DNA of 64,000 nt from Ceratobasidium sp. AG-K (lineage: Eukaryota; Basidiomycota; Agaricomycetes; Cantharellales; Ceratobasidiaceae). The translations under genes were made by a program, and so were the position numbers. The notes under the pieces are model-generated. The model was given only the letters and a program-made list of their open reading frames with translations, searched no databases and was not told the DNA's origin. The stretch lies in contig JAWNGF010000008.1 of the NCBI GenBank assembly GCA_037039685.1, forward strand, positions 2,046,001-2,110,000, read 5' to 3'. Shown here one piece after another: positions 50,835 to 62,144 of the stretch. Every line of letters begins with the position of its first letter. The first letter of the stretch is position 1.

Positions 50835-51754
50835 TCATTGTGTTTGAAAGTCATGCTCGCCCAACGTTGGCAAAAGCCCAGTGTCGGGTGTGATAATCCA
50901 TGGGTCGCGTTGATGTAAGTGCGCACGCGGTTCACCTGGGTTTCGGGTCTCGCCACGTGAACCAAGGCATTGCCACGCGTGTCCTGTCGTATTACTGCCC
51001 GTTCCCTCTGCCACACCACCTTGCCCCGCAGACGTGTCAATGTCCATTGGCGTTAAGGCATCCCTGATCGACCGATCGAACGGCCAACTATTGCGCCAGT
51101 GATCGTCCCACCATGGCGGACGGACCCCAGATGGTGGCCACTGGTGTGACTTCGCAGAATGTCCGTACTGACCGAGTGCATGAAGCGACTCTTCCCACAT
51201 GTCGATGAAGTCGGTGTGCGGCAGCAGCATTGCATAGTCGCCATGGGGTGTGTCAAGCCAAACACACAGCTCGCTATTATCATGAGAACATACGAAAAAC
51301 TGTGAATTCACTGATTGCACAACGACGGAATGAGAAAGAATTAATTTACTAACCCACCGCGGAATCGAAGGTCGCTTCGCGCTTCAATTGAACGGATACC
51401 GTCAATACGGCACCAAAACCAGTCGAGGTCATGATTGCCAAACCATCCACACTGGGCGAACAAACCCTCCTTGCCGAAGATTGTTCCAACAACGCCTATG
51501 ACCTCAAGGCCATCAAATCGGCGCTGCAAAACCATGTCTTCGTTGAGCACAACAGGTACACCCTCACGCCGAAACTCAAAGAGGGTAAGTACACGCGTGA
51601 AGCCTGCCATAATGTCAATGTTAGACATCCAACGGCAGATACCTGCACACCTACGATCGGCTGGCCCGAGAAGAAGTTGTTCCTCCTGCAGGAGAGTCGT
51701 CTCTATATCTGCTGACTGACGGCTTGTACCAAGTGGCGCGTGCTCTGCATCCAT
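50835..51754 (-). CDS. Protein A: RFTS (DNMT1-RFD)-like domain protein, 277 aa
   Basis: Three exons (51754-51643, 51603-51358, 51310-50835; total 834 nt in frame), starting MDAEHAPLGTSRQS. The middle of the product reads RVLTLFEFRREGVPVVLN, then VIGVVGTIFGKEG, then LCVWLDTPHGDYAMLLPHTDF and MWEESL. This order (a strand with a tyrosine- or phenylalanine-type 'x-L-T-x-F' start, a G-V-V step, and a final V-W-x-x-T-x-x-x-Y-x-L-x-x-P motif) resembles the replication-foci-targeting domain of DNMT1-type methyltransferases, but there is no methyltransferase or BAH part. It aligns with protein B over the whole domain, with the first intron at the same place. The C-terminal 110 residues look disordered. 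Nuclear role inferred only. Confidence 0.55.
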
Positions 51755-52048
51755 TGCTGTCTGAGCTAATATTTAAAGGTGGGTCGACAAATTAAGTTAA
51801 CACCACACAATCCTCACTACAATGAATATCTTACATGAATTTACAGTTCGGGAATGTATACTATACAGTTGCAAGACGACTATCGATAGAGGAAAACAAG
51901 AGAAGAGTGAGCAACAATAAGGCACAGGGCTGCCAAACACGCGCGTCAGATCACATGACTTGTACAGACGCATCACGTGCCTGGTAAGCAATCTCCTGCC
52001 CTCCATCACCAACATCCCTGCATTTCTTTGTTGTTTTTCGCTATCAAG
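51755..52048. promoter_or_regulatory. Divergent promoter of the A/B pair, with CACGTG
   Basis: 294 bp between the divergent starts. It contains CACGTG at 51974-51979 (catcacgtgcc) and a related gatcacatgac at 51951. No other element was recognised. Confidence 0.4.
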
Positions 52049-54610
52049 ATGTCGCATGATCTCGAAAGGTTTCAAGTCTTTCCTGAGAGTACGGATTTGG
52101 TGCCAGAGATGAACGCGCCACCCCTCCAAGATGGGCTATGTAAGTGATATCATTAACCATATAAATCACAATAACAAAGTACCCACCCTAATGATAGCTC
52201 GCGTTCGGACGATTACCTGGTTTAAGTTCTACAAGAAGGGCAAGTACGTCAAGCCGTTGTACAATGATTCGACAGACGAGTTTTGGCGTGACGTTCGCAT
52301 GGAAGGTCTTGTCGCGTCCCTGCGCGGCGAGTCCCGTAATCACATGCAAGGCGGCTTCTGGGATCTCGATGACTTTGGTGATATGCATTACGAGCGCATG
52401 ATCATTACGGGTATCACTGGGATGTTTCTTGAGGCGGACTCGTCGTGGCGCGATGGGTAAGTTTCATTGTTACACCTCCGCGCGATTCATTACAATCCCT
52501 CCTTTTATAGCACAGAGTCCATACTCTGGGTACATACGAGAAACAACTATGCATATGTCATGCAAAACCCTGTGGACGAGTATGCAAACACCTGGCGGGT
52601 TGTCGTTCAGGACTGGAGCGAGCACCATGGGGGGCAGCCAGCAGGTTTTACGATGGTCGACCCTTCGCTACCAAAGCCGAAATGGTGGCACCTCGTGCGC
52701 GACTGGAACCACGTTCTGCAACGTCACCTTCTGGCAAGCAACACCGAGGAAGAGCCGTCGGACAGTGCAGGCGACGAAGTCGACACCGATACGCAAGCCA
52801 CTTCGAGCAAATTGAAGAAAAAGTCGAAAGGGAAGGCGCCGGCGAGACAAGGGACGGGTGGGAGCGCCGACAACGAGCGGTCTGTGACAAAACCTGCGAC
52901 GAAGGGCAAGGGGAAAGCGCGGGTCAGCACAGTTGGCGACGAGGGGCAATCGAACGCGAAGGAGGATAGCTCTGCGCGTCATGCGCGCGTGAGGAAATCT
53001 GCCGGTAGGAGTGCAGCCGCAAGGAACGATGTCGTGGACGGCGGACGACCTCCGAAGAAGCGCCGGGTCGTATCGGCATCCACCATGGCATCATCTGCCG
53101 CGGGGCCAAGCTCTTCGTCAACAAGGGCTGCACAATTGAACCGAGCTTTGCCAGCACCCTCGACTGCCCAAGCACGACCGCCAGCGTCATTGCCACGGCC
53201 GTCCAAGAGGTCTGTGGTGTCGGCTGGTAAGACAGGTCAGCAGTCCGAGACTCTGCGCGACGGCGACGATGCTGACGCAACGACACAAGACCCGGGCCCG
53301 GCGCCAGAGCGTCGATCGCCAACGGGTTCTTCGCCACCTGACACCACAGCCAACACTTCCACCGTCGTGCCACCGTCGGTGGTTCCCCATGATTGGCAGG
53401 AGCGGCGCGCATGCACGATTCGTGTCGTTCGCAATCCGACACTTGCCGCCGACGATGTTGCCGTGGGCTTGGGTGAGGCGGTGGGCGGTGATGATGCCAC
53501 TGGGGTGGATGGTGCGTTGAACACATCAACCCCACCAGGCGAAGACACAGAGGTCTCTGCGGCGGAAGAAGAGACGGACAATCAAAGTCCATGGCCGCTG
53601 ACGCAGGTGAGTTACCATCGCGTACATATTTTGTTGGTATAACGTATAGCACTGAAATGTAGATTCCGCGCATGACGCCATCACAGTCGACCGCTGATGG
53701 CGCAAACAACTCAGCCGCTGGTGAAGGCTACGAAGCCGACATGAGCATGAGCAGTCGCGACAAGGGAGGTAGGCAGCTTTGAATTATGGCGTTCGGACCG
53801 TGAAGCTGACGCAAGGTTCGCGGTAACAAAGTTGTCGCCGGGACAACCGGTGCTGGTACACCAGTTGCGTCGTCTTCGGCAAGCGCACCACAGGATGTCC
53901 CCGCCACACCGCCCGCGGCATCGTCAGGTTTGCCGACCGGCGTGCCACCACCATCAGTGGCACTGGCTGCGGCTCCTGCTGAGGCGTCTGCTGAGGCATA
54001 TGCTGCTGCCCCCCCCACGGCGATAGGTAAGTCCTTGCCCGTACCAAGCACAACACACACAGGAACGCCCTAATGTCTCATACAAATCACAGTCCTTTGT
54101 GCACATGCTGCACAAGTCGTTGGCGACGCGCGCCGTGTGCTCGATGATGGTTGGGCGCTCGTCGCAAGTGTCCAGCGTCTACTGGCTGGCGCCAGCACCG
54201 AAGATGTGCCGCGGGCGGGTGGTGTAGTTGTCATCCCGGATACACCGCCGCGAGTCGTCATTGACGCCGACATGCTCTCCGCGACGCCTGTTTCGCCCAC
54301 TGTCGCGGCCGCCACTTCTGCCGGTGCTTCTGCCTCCGCTCCCGCTCATGGATCTACGCCGAGTGTGGATGCACATGCTGATCAAATGGACACCGCACAG
54401 CTGCCGCGCGATCAGCCGCGTGAGGCGTCGCGGGCTTCGATGCAACCGCGAGTGGCGATCGCGTCGGGGGGTATCCGCGAAGGCCGGGATTTGTCGCCAA
54501 GTCGCGCCGCTTGGCCGACGCCCGAGGACGACGAGCTTCGTGCGCGCATGGCTGACACAGACCTTGCGACACGTAGTGCACGGCCTGTGTGGCGAAGACG
54601 CGTTGACTGA
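52049..54610 (+). CDS. Protein B: RFTS-like domain plus long disordered basic tail
   Basis: Exons 52049-52139, 52198-52456 and 52511-53606 are in one frame. The first 170 residues form the domain shared with protein A: RVRTITWFKFYKKGKYVKPL, GLVASLRGES, MIITGITGMFLEAD, ILWVHTRNNYAYVMQNPVDEY. The rest is low-complexity, Lys/Arg/Ser/Pro-rich, with nuclear-localisation-like KLKKKSKGKAP and PPKKRR. Two 3' ends are possible. The exon at 53663 gives a stop at 53782 (about 521 aa). Alternatively exon 3 can be spliced to 53816-54026 and then 54093-54610, also fully in frame (about 724 aa, Ala/Pro-rich, ending ARPVWRRRVD). The two paths are mutually exclusive, which suggests alternative splicing. Function unknown; chromatin binding is inferred. 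Confidence 0.55.
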
Positions 54611-54736
54611 GCAGCCCTGCTATGATTGCCTTTTGTTTTGTGGTGTATGTTTTTGTTTTTATTTTTACGATTTATATATGTACCTTTCGCTACGGCGCAC
54701 AGCAGCACACAAATTATCATTGTTCATACATGTTCC

Positions 54737-56753
54737 ATGAACCCTGTCGCACAAAACAGTGATATTGTAGCACCCAAAATCGAGCAAATTCGCGTGTTTG
54801 GCGCTGCCTGTCACGAACAAATAAAAGCAAGCAAATGCTCGCTGCTCGTGCAGACAACGACAGCGCAACGATGGCAGATCACTCACGTAAGTTAGTTGCC
54901 GTGGCAATGTCGCCAAACTCAAAGTCACATCTCTGCAGAGCAAAAGATTTGTATTACGTTCAACCGTGCAAAAGACCGGGTATGTTACACGTTTAACTTT
55001 GCCCCAGTCCAATAATATTCGTACCGTATCTCTCTTCCTTGTGACGGTATGAGTGTTCCAATCTCTCTCATTGAGCTACTGATACCATCTGAATTCGCAG
55101 TGCACAAAGGACTAACACTCTTTCATGTAGTATTGTTTCTACTGCGATGACGGTGGCTGTATTATTGACTGCTCATCGTGTCATTGTGGCTTCTGCTATG
55201 ATGTAATGGGCGAGCACAAGGATGACCTTACGGCCACTGAAGCGTGCATCACCATTCCCGCGACAATGGTGCACGACAGGCGAAGTATCTTTTGGTGCCC
55301 AGAATGTTTGTCCCAAGATGTGCAGGCCGCGCCAGACGTTCGTAAAGAACTTTTGTGCATTGCGTTAGGCTTTGTATTAACTTTGCTCGCAGTACATTAT
55401 TAATCGTGGTTCGCGAATGACACGACGCTTGTCGGTCAAGTCATCTCTGGTACTCGTTGTTTTCCATCTTGGCGTCCAACAGACGCTTGCCGACGCGTTG
55501 GTCTCTCAACTGTGCGCAGCTCTTTCCGTATTTGAGATCAACATCGTCACATACGTGAGGAAGATCGGTGACGAAGTGCAAATGTCGGAGGCGGACATTA
55601 TACATAAACAGTAAGTGATTTGATCTCGCAATGCAACTGTCCTAATTCGGTTTAAGACTCCTTCCCGATGCACCATACCATTTGGCATTGTTTTTCCTCA
55701 CCGAGAGCGACCCTCGTGGTGGTTGGTGGATATCGACAGACAAGGACAAAGGGGTGCATCCCGTACATCTGAAGACAAGTTTATTAGATATCATGTCAAG
55801 GCGCTCACCCACCTCGCAAAAGATGCTGTGACAGCGCGTATGTTCATGATCAGCTGCGCTGTTAACCTCTTTCGCAACAGCGCTTTGATGAAGATATTCG
55901 ATACTTTGAACTGGTGCGTTCGATAGCCTCACTACCACATTACCACTGTGACATCTTGCTATGTAGTCGTCCTTGGCACTCAATTGTCATGCCATCTGTA
56001 CCTGCTGTCTTGCCGCCCGACATCATCTGTATCCTCCCCGAGCTCTTTATTCACCTATATTACTTCACAGCAGCACTCAAGGGCTCACTGCTTCGTACTT
56101 GGGCAAAATCACCAGAGGCGCGCGCACATACAGGGTTCATTGTCATGGAGCGCGCTAGCTGGCTCAGCGAACCGCTCAAGGTTTATAAGCTCGAGCACGC
56201 GCCTCATACGAGTCGACCGTACGGCTTCGATTTGCCCATGGTCCCTTCGATTTGCGGCTGCTGGGATAAAGTTGGGCGATGGGATTCAAGGTGGGCGGGA
56301 ACTTCGTTCAATGAGAAGTTTGGATTCTATCGCTCGTCTTGTTGCGGCCTGGAACTCCACGTTGCTATTTTCATGGACCGGCGTACTTTACTTCACGCGC
56401 ACGGGACAACAGTTATGCAGGAGCCGTGGGACCGGGATATGGGAGCGTTCTCGTTTGACGAATCGAGAATGGTTTGTATCAAGTATTCGGTGAGCGCTAC
56501 AGGAGTTATGCCATTCTCATGCAGTACGAGTGACATCGGACATAGCCCGCCCGACGTAGTGCCGAGGAGCAAAGCACACGCCCGTTGCACGATACGCCAT
56601 GGACGATCGCAGGTCAACAAGCCCAGCAATTGCGCGAAACCGGCAATTGACAAGATGTCATCATTACGTTTTTTTTTTCGTTGCGCTTCCCACATGTCGT
56701 ACATTGCCTTTGTGCCAAATAAACGCTCTTATCTATCATATTTTGCTAGATGA
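54737..56753 (+). CDS. Protein C: PHD-like zinc finger plus caspase-fold-like region, paralogue of protein D
   Basis: Seven exons can be placed (54737-54886, 54941-54979, 55008-55046, 55131-55337, 55393-55610, 55657-55913, 55967-56753). Exon 4 encodes a Cys-rich finger, CFYCDDGGCIIDCSSCHCGFC followed by EACI and FWCPEC, laid out like a PHD/ADD finger. Exons 5-6 give alternating strands and helices (LVLVVFHLG; INIVTYVRK; YHLALFFLTESDP; ARMFMISCAV), aligning with the caspase-like region of protein D but without its His. The last exon shares with D a block around SRPYGFDLP and CGCW. Exon 6 is one base short of a continuous frame (around 55755-55790), so the gene is frameshifted or contains a sequence error. 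N-terminal 75 residues unrecognised. Confidence 0.55.
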
Positions 56754-57187
56754 ATGATCGAGCTGTGACACAGAGACACGATGTATGTCTGTGTGCTCGT
56801 TGCGTCACCTTCGGGCACCCAGAACCCGCTCAACTGACAAAAGTAATCTAATCCCTTCGCTTCATTGCCCTATCCCTCACGTTGAAGATACGCCCCTTAA
56901 CTGGTCAACACAATCAAGTGAACTCAATCACAGCCAAACGTGCCAATGCACAAACAACTTCGTAATTATACAATTGATGGTGTACAATCAATCTGTTACT
57001 AGATTAGAGCACACAGCTACAATTATGCCACAGAAGCAGTCCCGATGCAGCACGTACAAATTCTGATCTACTTTGCAGCTTAGATGTTGGACATGAGTTT
57101 GAAAATGCGTTTGATTCAAGCATTATGACATACCAATGAGCTCGCTGTCCGACTCGTCGATATCGACTGGAAATGACAATGTTCAGG

Positions 57188-57753
57188 TCATCGAACCAAC
57201 ACACGAAGGGCAAGCTGTGGATAACACTCACGGTCAACAAAAGGCGCGAGCCCACACGTCGTTGGATGTGGCACCTGCTTTTTTGATCGGTTGTCCTTCC
57301 GGGCGGCCTCGGACAGCGCTTGCGCCTTCTGAGAGATATTGCCGCCGAGCTTTGGCAAACCAATACGACTCTGCATGTTGAAAGCGTTCAGTGACGCTGT
57401 CAATAACACCGTGCAAAAGGAGAGTGCAAGCTTTGGGTTTACCTTGTTGTTTGCGCCCTCACCCCTCGTATTATCCAGCCTTTCGGTCGGCACAGCTGCA
57501 CCGGCCGCCGCTGCTGCCGCTCGTGCCTTCTGCGACATGTTGCTACCTGGTTGTGGCATGGCAAGTGGATGCTGAAAATTGGGCGACGGGTATCAAAGGT
57601 ATTGTCAACACTAGGATAATGCAAGATCGTCTAGAACCCGATATTTACCTGTTGTCCGGTTGGACGTTCCTGCATTGTTTGTCTGCTCACCAATGCTTGG
57701 GCCTTGGACGACATGTTGCCGTTTACGCGTGGCTGACCAATCTGCCTTTGCAT
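57188..57753 (-). CDS. Protein E: small protein of three exon-encoded repeats
   Basis: Starts MQRQIGQPRVNGNMSSKAQAL. Exons 57753-57649, 57571-57443 and 57370-57275 are separated by phase-0 introns (57572-57648 and 57371-57442), each coding for one copy of a motif of the form (I)G-x-P-x-x-G-x-N-(M/I)-S-x-K-A-x-A: GQPRVNGNMSSKAQAL, MPQPGSNMSQKARAA and GLPKLGGNISQKAQALSEAA. After exon 3 the frame stays open to a stop at 57188, but another intron is possible. The product is hydrophilic, about 130-140 aa, with no known domain. Divergent from the protein D gene, 209 bp between starts. Confidence 0.5.
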
Positions 57754-57962
57754 TTTTGCCTAGTTTACGGGTGCTATAGGGACGAACGTGGTGGGTGGCG
57801 CGAAAGTAAGTTAGCGTAACACGAGGTAGCCCTGAGTCACATGACCGTATGACAATCGTCATTCATAACAAACTGTGCGGCCAACAATACTTCGCAACAC
57901 CGTGATCGACATTGTACTCAGTTCTGTTCGCTATCGCTCGTGCTACGATCCTTTATTTCAAC

Positions 57963-60895
57963 ATGTCTAGCGGAACAAAGGTTTACACTTTTGCTGATCA
58001 TGAGGTCAGATGTAGCAACGTCGTGGAAGCAATTGCCAAAACCGAAAAAATCTTGATATTATGTGGCGCAGGTGCGTCGGTCGTGACAGGTCTGCCGGTA
58101 AGTGGCATAACAGCGAAACAAATAGACACCTTGCCTACCTGACGAGCGGTGACGAACAGCATCCTGATGATACCATGAGTCTTTCCTCCGGCAGGTTCAA
58201 TGGTCAGATGGCCCTACGCGCGATAGTCGATGATTGCTCGACCACCAACCCCGAAGCTAAATTCCTGCGCGAGGAAAAGCTTGCAGCGTACAATAAGCTT
58301 ATGGCTTCCCTGAGGATACAAGCGCGAACGGCACCACGAAGTGCGTTGCATCAGTTCATTGAACATGTCCGTGGTCAGCAACGGGTCGTTCAGTGTCTTA
58401 CGACATGTTGGCACGGTTTGGAGACGCAAGGCAGGACTGACACCGACGACTGGATTATGCGGGCACGTGGCGACAATCGCTGGTTGCAGTGCAGCACACC
58501 GACCTGCCCTGGCATCAATGAGCATGACGCCATGCAGTTCGATGACATGCTTCTTGCCGGGCAAACAGTTGCATGCCCTCCATGTACGCAAGCGGGTGAG
58601 TTTGAAGTCTTCGTCAACACTGTTCTTGATTATTTTCCCCTCTCACCCATTCGTGTGCCAGTATTCTATTTCTGTATTCCTTCCTGTCCTTGCACTTATC
58701 TCTTTTCGCTCTTTCGTTACGTTTCCTTTTCTTTGCATAACACGCCGCTCACATGCCGACCTTGAATCAAATCACTGTTATAGCACAGAGTGTCGCAAAC
58801 ACACGGCGTATCGGCGCCCCCTCACTACGTTTTCTCCGTCCGGCTGTTCGATCCCAGCTGCACAGCGAGCTGCTACCCGGTGGTTCTCTGCGTGCAAGCT
58901 TTCTAAAGGCCGCTGAGGAAAGCGACCTTCTCCTCATCGTCGGTGTCTCTTTGAAGTGTAGCGACACATTTGGCCTCATTTATGATGCGGCGGCGAAAGT
59001 GCACGGACGGTACGGCGGTGTTGTATATGTCGATCCTCGTCCGATCAAATCGAGGAACACAACGAGTTGTCTCGATTTCCACTTACGCGTAGACGTCGAG
59101 GAGTGCTCGCTTCGTATTATGCGTGCGATGGATGAGGCAAGTTCTTACATCTGCGATGTGTATGATGGTGATCGTATTAACTGTACGGTATTGGCAGACT
59201 GTTGACAGCGATATTGAAATGAGATCCATGACTGACGACGGTACATCGGACGTGTGGTACGAGGTAGGTGTTATTGTTGACATATTGAGTATTTGTTACC
59301 GGTAACTAAGGCAATCACAAGGTCATTAATAATGACTTGCAGCGCGAGACGGTCCAGGAGCAGCCGAATGTCACAGCTGCACATTGCTGCTTGTGCGGTC
59401 TCACCATTGCAGAATGCCTTGTGCTATGCCAAAGCTGCGGTGACTACTTCTGCCACCCGGGAGAGTATAACACAAACAGCAGCAGGTCATGCATCGTGTT
59501 GACCAACTTCTCGACCTTGGCCGATACTTCGTCAATGACACGTATATTGGCGGACTTTACCTGTGCCTATTGTTGGAAGCATGCGGAGCAAGGCCTCTAT
59601 CCGGTATGTACGCTCATTAGTATATTCTTTATGCCACTCAGCGGCCTGTTCTGAACCTTTACATCTTATTCAGTACTACATGCGACCTGCGCCACGTTTC
59701 ACCGTTCAACAACGTGATCAACCTGCCCCGCGTCTGGCGATGATTGTTTATTTCCTTGACCAGTTCTGGCCGCAAGCAAAACATCTGTGCGCGTTGGTAG
59801 CTGGCCGCTGGAAGGCAAAAAGGTGGTTGGTGAGTTTCTTGAAATGCTATGTTTACTGGCGGCACCAATAACAAATCGCCCATGACTTAGTGTTATATAC
59901 ACCCGGTGAAGCTTGAGGAGCTCGCCGAAACGCGTGATATCCTGCAAGACTGGTTAGTGGGATAGTTTGTCCTGGTGACCCATTTTCTTATCGTGCTTTG
60001 ACGCATTAAAAGCCCCTGGGACGATAACACGTTCGCGCTGCTTGTCGTGTACATCACGCACGGCCTCTCAGAGGCAAAGGCGTATCAAGTCTCGCATACA
60101 ACATCCTGTGCACCGCCGGAGGTGAGTACTAGGTCGCCGCTGCGTATGGATTTTACCAATGTGCTTCGCGCTCCACCAGTTCTTCAACCGCACGCTTGCA
60201 CCAGCGCAAGGTATCATCATGCGCTCGAAGTTTACGTGCGGTACCCTTATATGCTGTGGGCACCCGTTCGATTCTCCCAATGCCACAAAGGAGATGCAGA
60301 TGTGGATGAACACGTGAGTGGGCTCCATTTACAGTGACGCGTTTTATTTATTGATGTTACTTACGCTCTTCAATGGCATCACGATAACGGCAGTGGTGGT
60401 GCTCTTGACTCGCTCGTTGGTTGCCTCAATAAGAAGCTGATGCCCGCATTCCTCGTTAATCTCGTGGCACGTATCAGCACCTCTCTCGCCGGGACGGGGC
60501 AGCCTACCTCCGACAGTATCTTGAACGCTTGGCTCAGCGACGGAGTGGCTTGCAACCACACTGACATCATTTATATGGCGAGAAATACGCGCCCCCTGAT
60601 GTGGCTTTTCTCGCCATTCGCCAGCCGGCCCTTGGGAAAGGAGTTGCCTCACCTCCTTCGCGTTTGTAGCTGCTGGCACGACCGACGACAGAGTGGTGTT
60701 CACTCGGAAGGTCGCCGGAAGTATTGGGTTGTGTCACACAATGCGTCGGACGGCGCGGCACTGAAGGATGTTGTAGTCAAGGCATCTTGCTCGGTTTGCC
60801 GGCAGATGTGGGTCTTACCGACAGAGCACCTGGTAGGGGACGTGCACTGTCATGCGGGGCTTTATGCCGCCGTTGTTCCATATTTTGCGACATGA
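57963..60895 (+). CDS. Protein D: degenerate SIR2 domain + PHD-like zinc finger + caspase-fold-like domain, 737 aa
   Basis: Ten exons fit one frame exactly (57963-58097, 58160-58595, 58784-59136, 59198-59263, 59343-59603, 59674-59829, 59891-59952, 60013-60121, 60180-60313, 60394-60895; 2214 nt). Residues 1-330: sirtuin-type Rossmann fold with ILILCGAGASVVTG, the zinc site LQCSTPTC...VACPPC, and LLLIVGVSLK. However, the catalytic QNID and His positions read TTCWH and RGD. Residues 331-417: zinc finger HCCLCGLTIAECLVLCQSCGDYFC with FTCAYC. Residues 418-572: LAMIVYFLD, LLVVYITHG and GTLICCGHPF, placed like strands 1, 3 and 4 of a caspase/CHAT fold with the His and Cys after strands 3 and 4. The C-terminus is Cys-rich (VCSCWHDR; CSVCRQMW). 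One intron (59137-59197) uses GC-AG. Nothing like this architecture is known to me. Confidence 0.6.
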
Positions 60896-61410
60896 TTTGA
60901 TGATCTTTTATTGTCCATGTCAATTTTGTTACAGTAGTTTCTCATCTCGTTTGATTATGATTTGACTTGTACAATATATTCGATATACCGCTCTCATTTA
61001 TAGCTGATTTATCATTGGGAACAAACACAGTACCCCGTGTCAAAACGCAAATGTAAACCATTATGGTGTGATCGAAATGGTATGGCGAGTAACGCAAGTC
61101 AAGTGCACAGCGCCCAACGATACACCTCAGGCGGGCAACGAGGTCACGCGTGTGGACAGTTCGTGTACCTCGTACAGAATGCAATAATCCAATCAAGTAA
61201 GGTTATACGCTTACAAGCCCCTATGCATGGTACATATGCAGGAAGTCCACCGAATAACTCGGTCGTACTTCAGATATGAAGGAGGCGCAGGTGCACACTC
61301 CAGCTGCTGATGTTCACGTTTCGTTCATAGCTATTCTTGCTGTTTTCCCATACATATTTTCTATCAATTAATTTATGCAAGCACTACAACGCATGTGGTT
61401 TATAGAAGCA
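60896..61410. other. Intergenic, no gene supported
   Basis: The convergent 3' ends of gene D and gene F lie here. The ORF 61037-61279 has no domain and no ATG in a good context; nothing else is seen. Confidence 0.35.
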
Positions 61411-62144
61411 TCAAAGCCGGTCCTCCGTGGCCTGTACGGCGCTCGCGAGTTCCTTTAGCTTCATCACGGTTTCCTCTACCGCCACCTCCAGTCGACGCTC
61501 TTCATCGTCATGCTTAGGCTTTAGCTCGTCGAGCGCCGCCTGCAGTTGTCTATTCTCTTGTCTATATCGATATTAATTGTGGCTGGTTGGCGAACAAAAA
61601 AAATGTGACGCACCGCAGCCTCGCCAACTCATTCCTCATTGCTATAGTCTTGGGGGTTATCGCCGGCGGCACCGTCCTGGTCAAGTAAACACGGATGATG
61701 TTGCTCTTGCGCACATTTTGCGCGTTGCTACAGTTCCCGCATTTGATCGTCTGTTGCAACTCGAGTCCGTTCCGGCAGTACTCGCATATCGTATGAGCTA
61801 CGAAAACTTGGTGAATTAGAACCCAGAACGCGGGCTAGGAAGACCTACAGCATGGCAGCAGCCATGTCTCCGTAGCGTAGGGGCCATTAGTGACGTCGGG
61901 CAGGCTACTTTCGTCCGTCGGTGTCTTCCTGTCGCACAGACTGCAGAGTATTATGGATACCTGCGACATCGACACGCAGGCGTGATGGTGGAAAAGACAA
62001 CGTTGATGGAACAATACGCGCCACGTGATGGGGCGCAGGACCCTCGGTCAGATCGCCCGCCTCAATGTGGAACAATAAATTTAAATTCGTCTCGAGCTGC
62101 ACATTGTTAGGGCCAAGTAATGAGCATGGGAGGTAATTGTGCAT
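61411..62144 (-). CDS. Protein F: Cys-pair plus coiled-coil protein
   Basis: The C-terminal part is firm: exon 61834-61614 reads HTICEYCRNGLELQQTIKCGNC (CX2C...CX2C, zinc-ribbon- or half-RING-like) and ends MRNELARLR, where a 52-nt intron (61562-61613) leads to a heptad-like coil (ENRQLQAALDELKPKHDDEE, VEETVMKLKELASAVQ) with stop at 61413-61411. The first exon is probably the frame from ATG 62144 (MHNYLPCSLLGPNNVQLETN), but its junction with the Cys exon could not be resolved in phase. Divergent from the RING gene G with 110 bp between starts. Both proteins combine Cys-rich and coiled-coil parts, so they may interact; this is inference. Confidence 0.45.

Noticed and set aside
61037..61279. 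80-codon ORF between genes D and F
   Set aside because: No ATG in good context, no domain, and it lies in the convergent 3' region.
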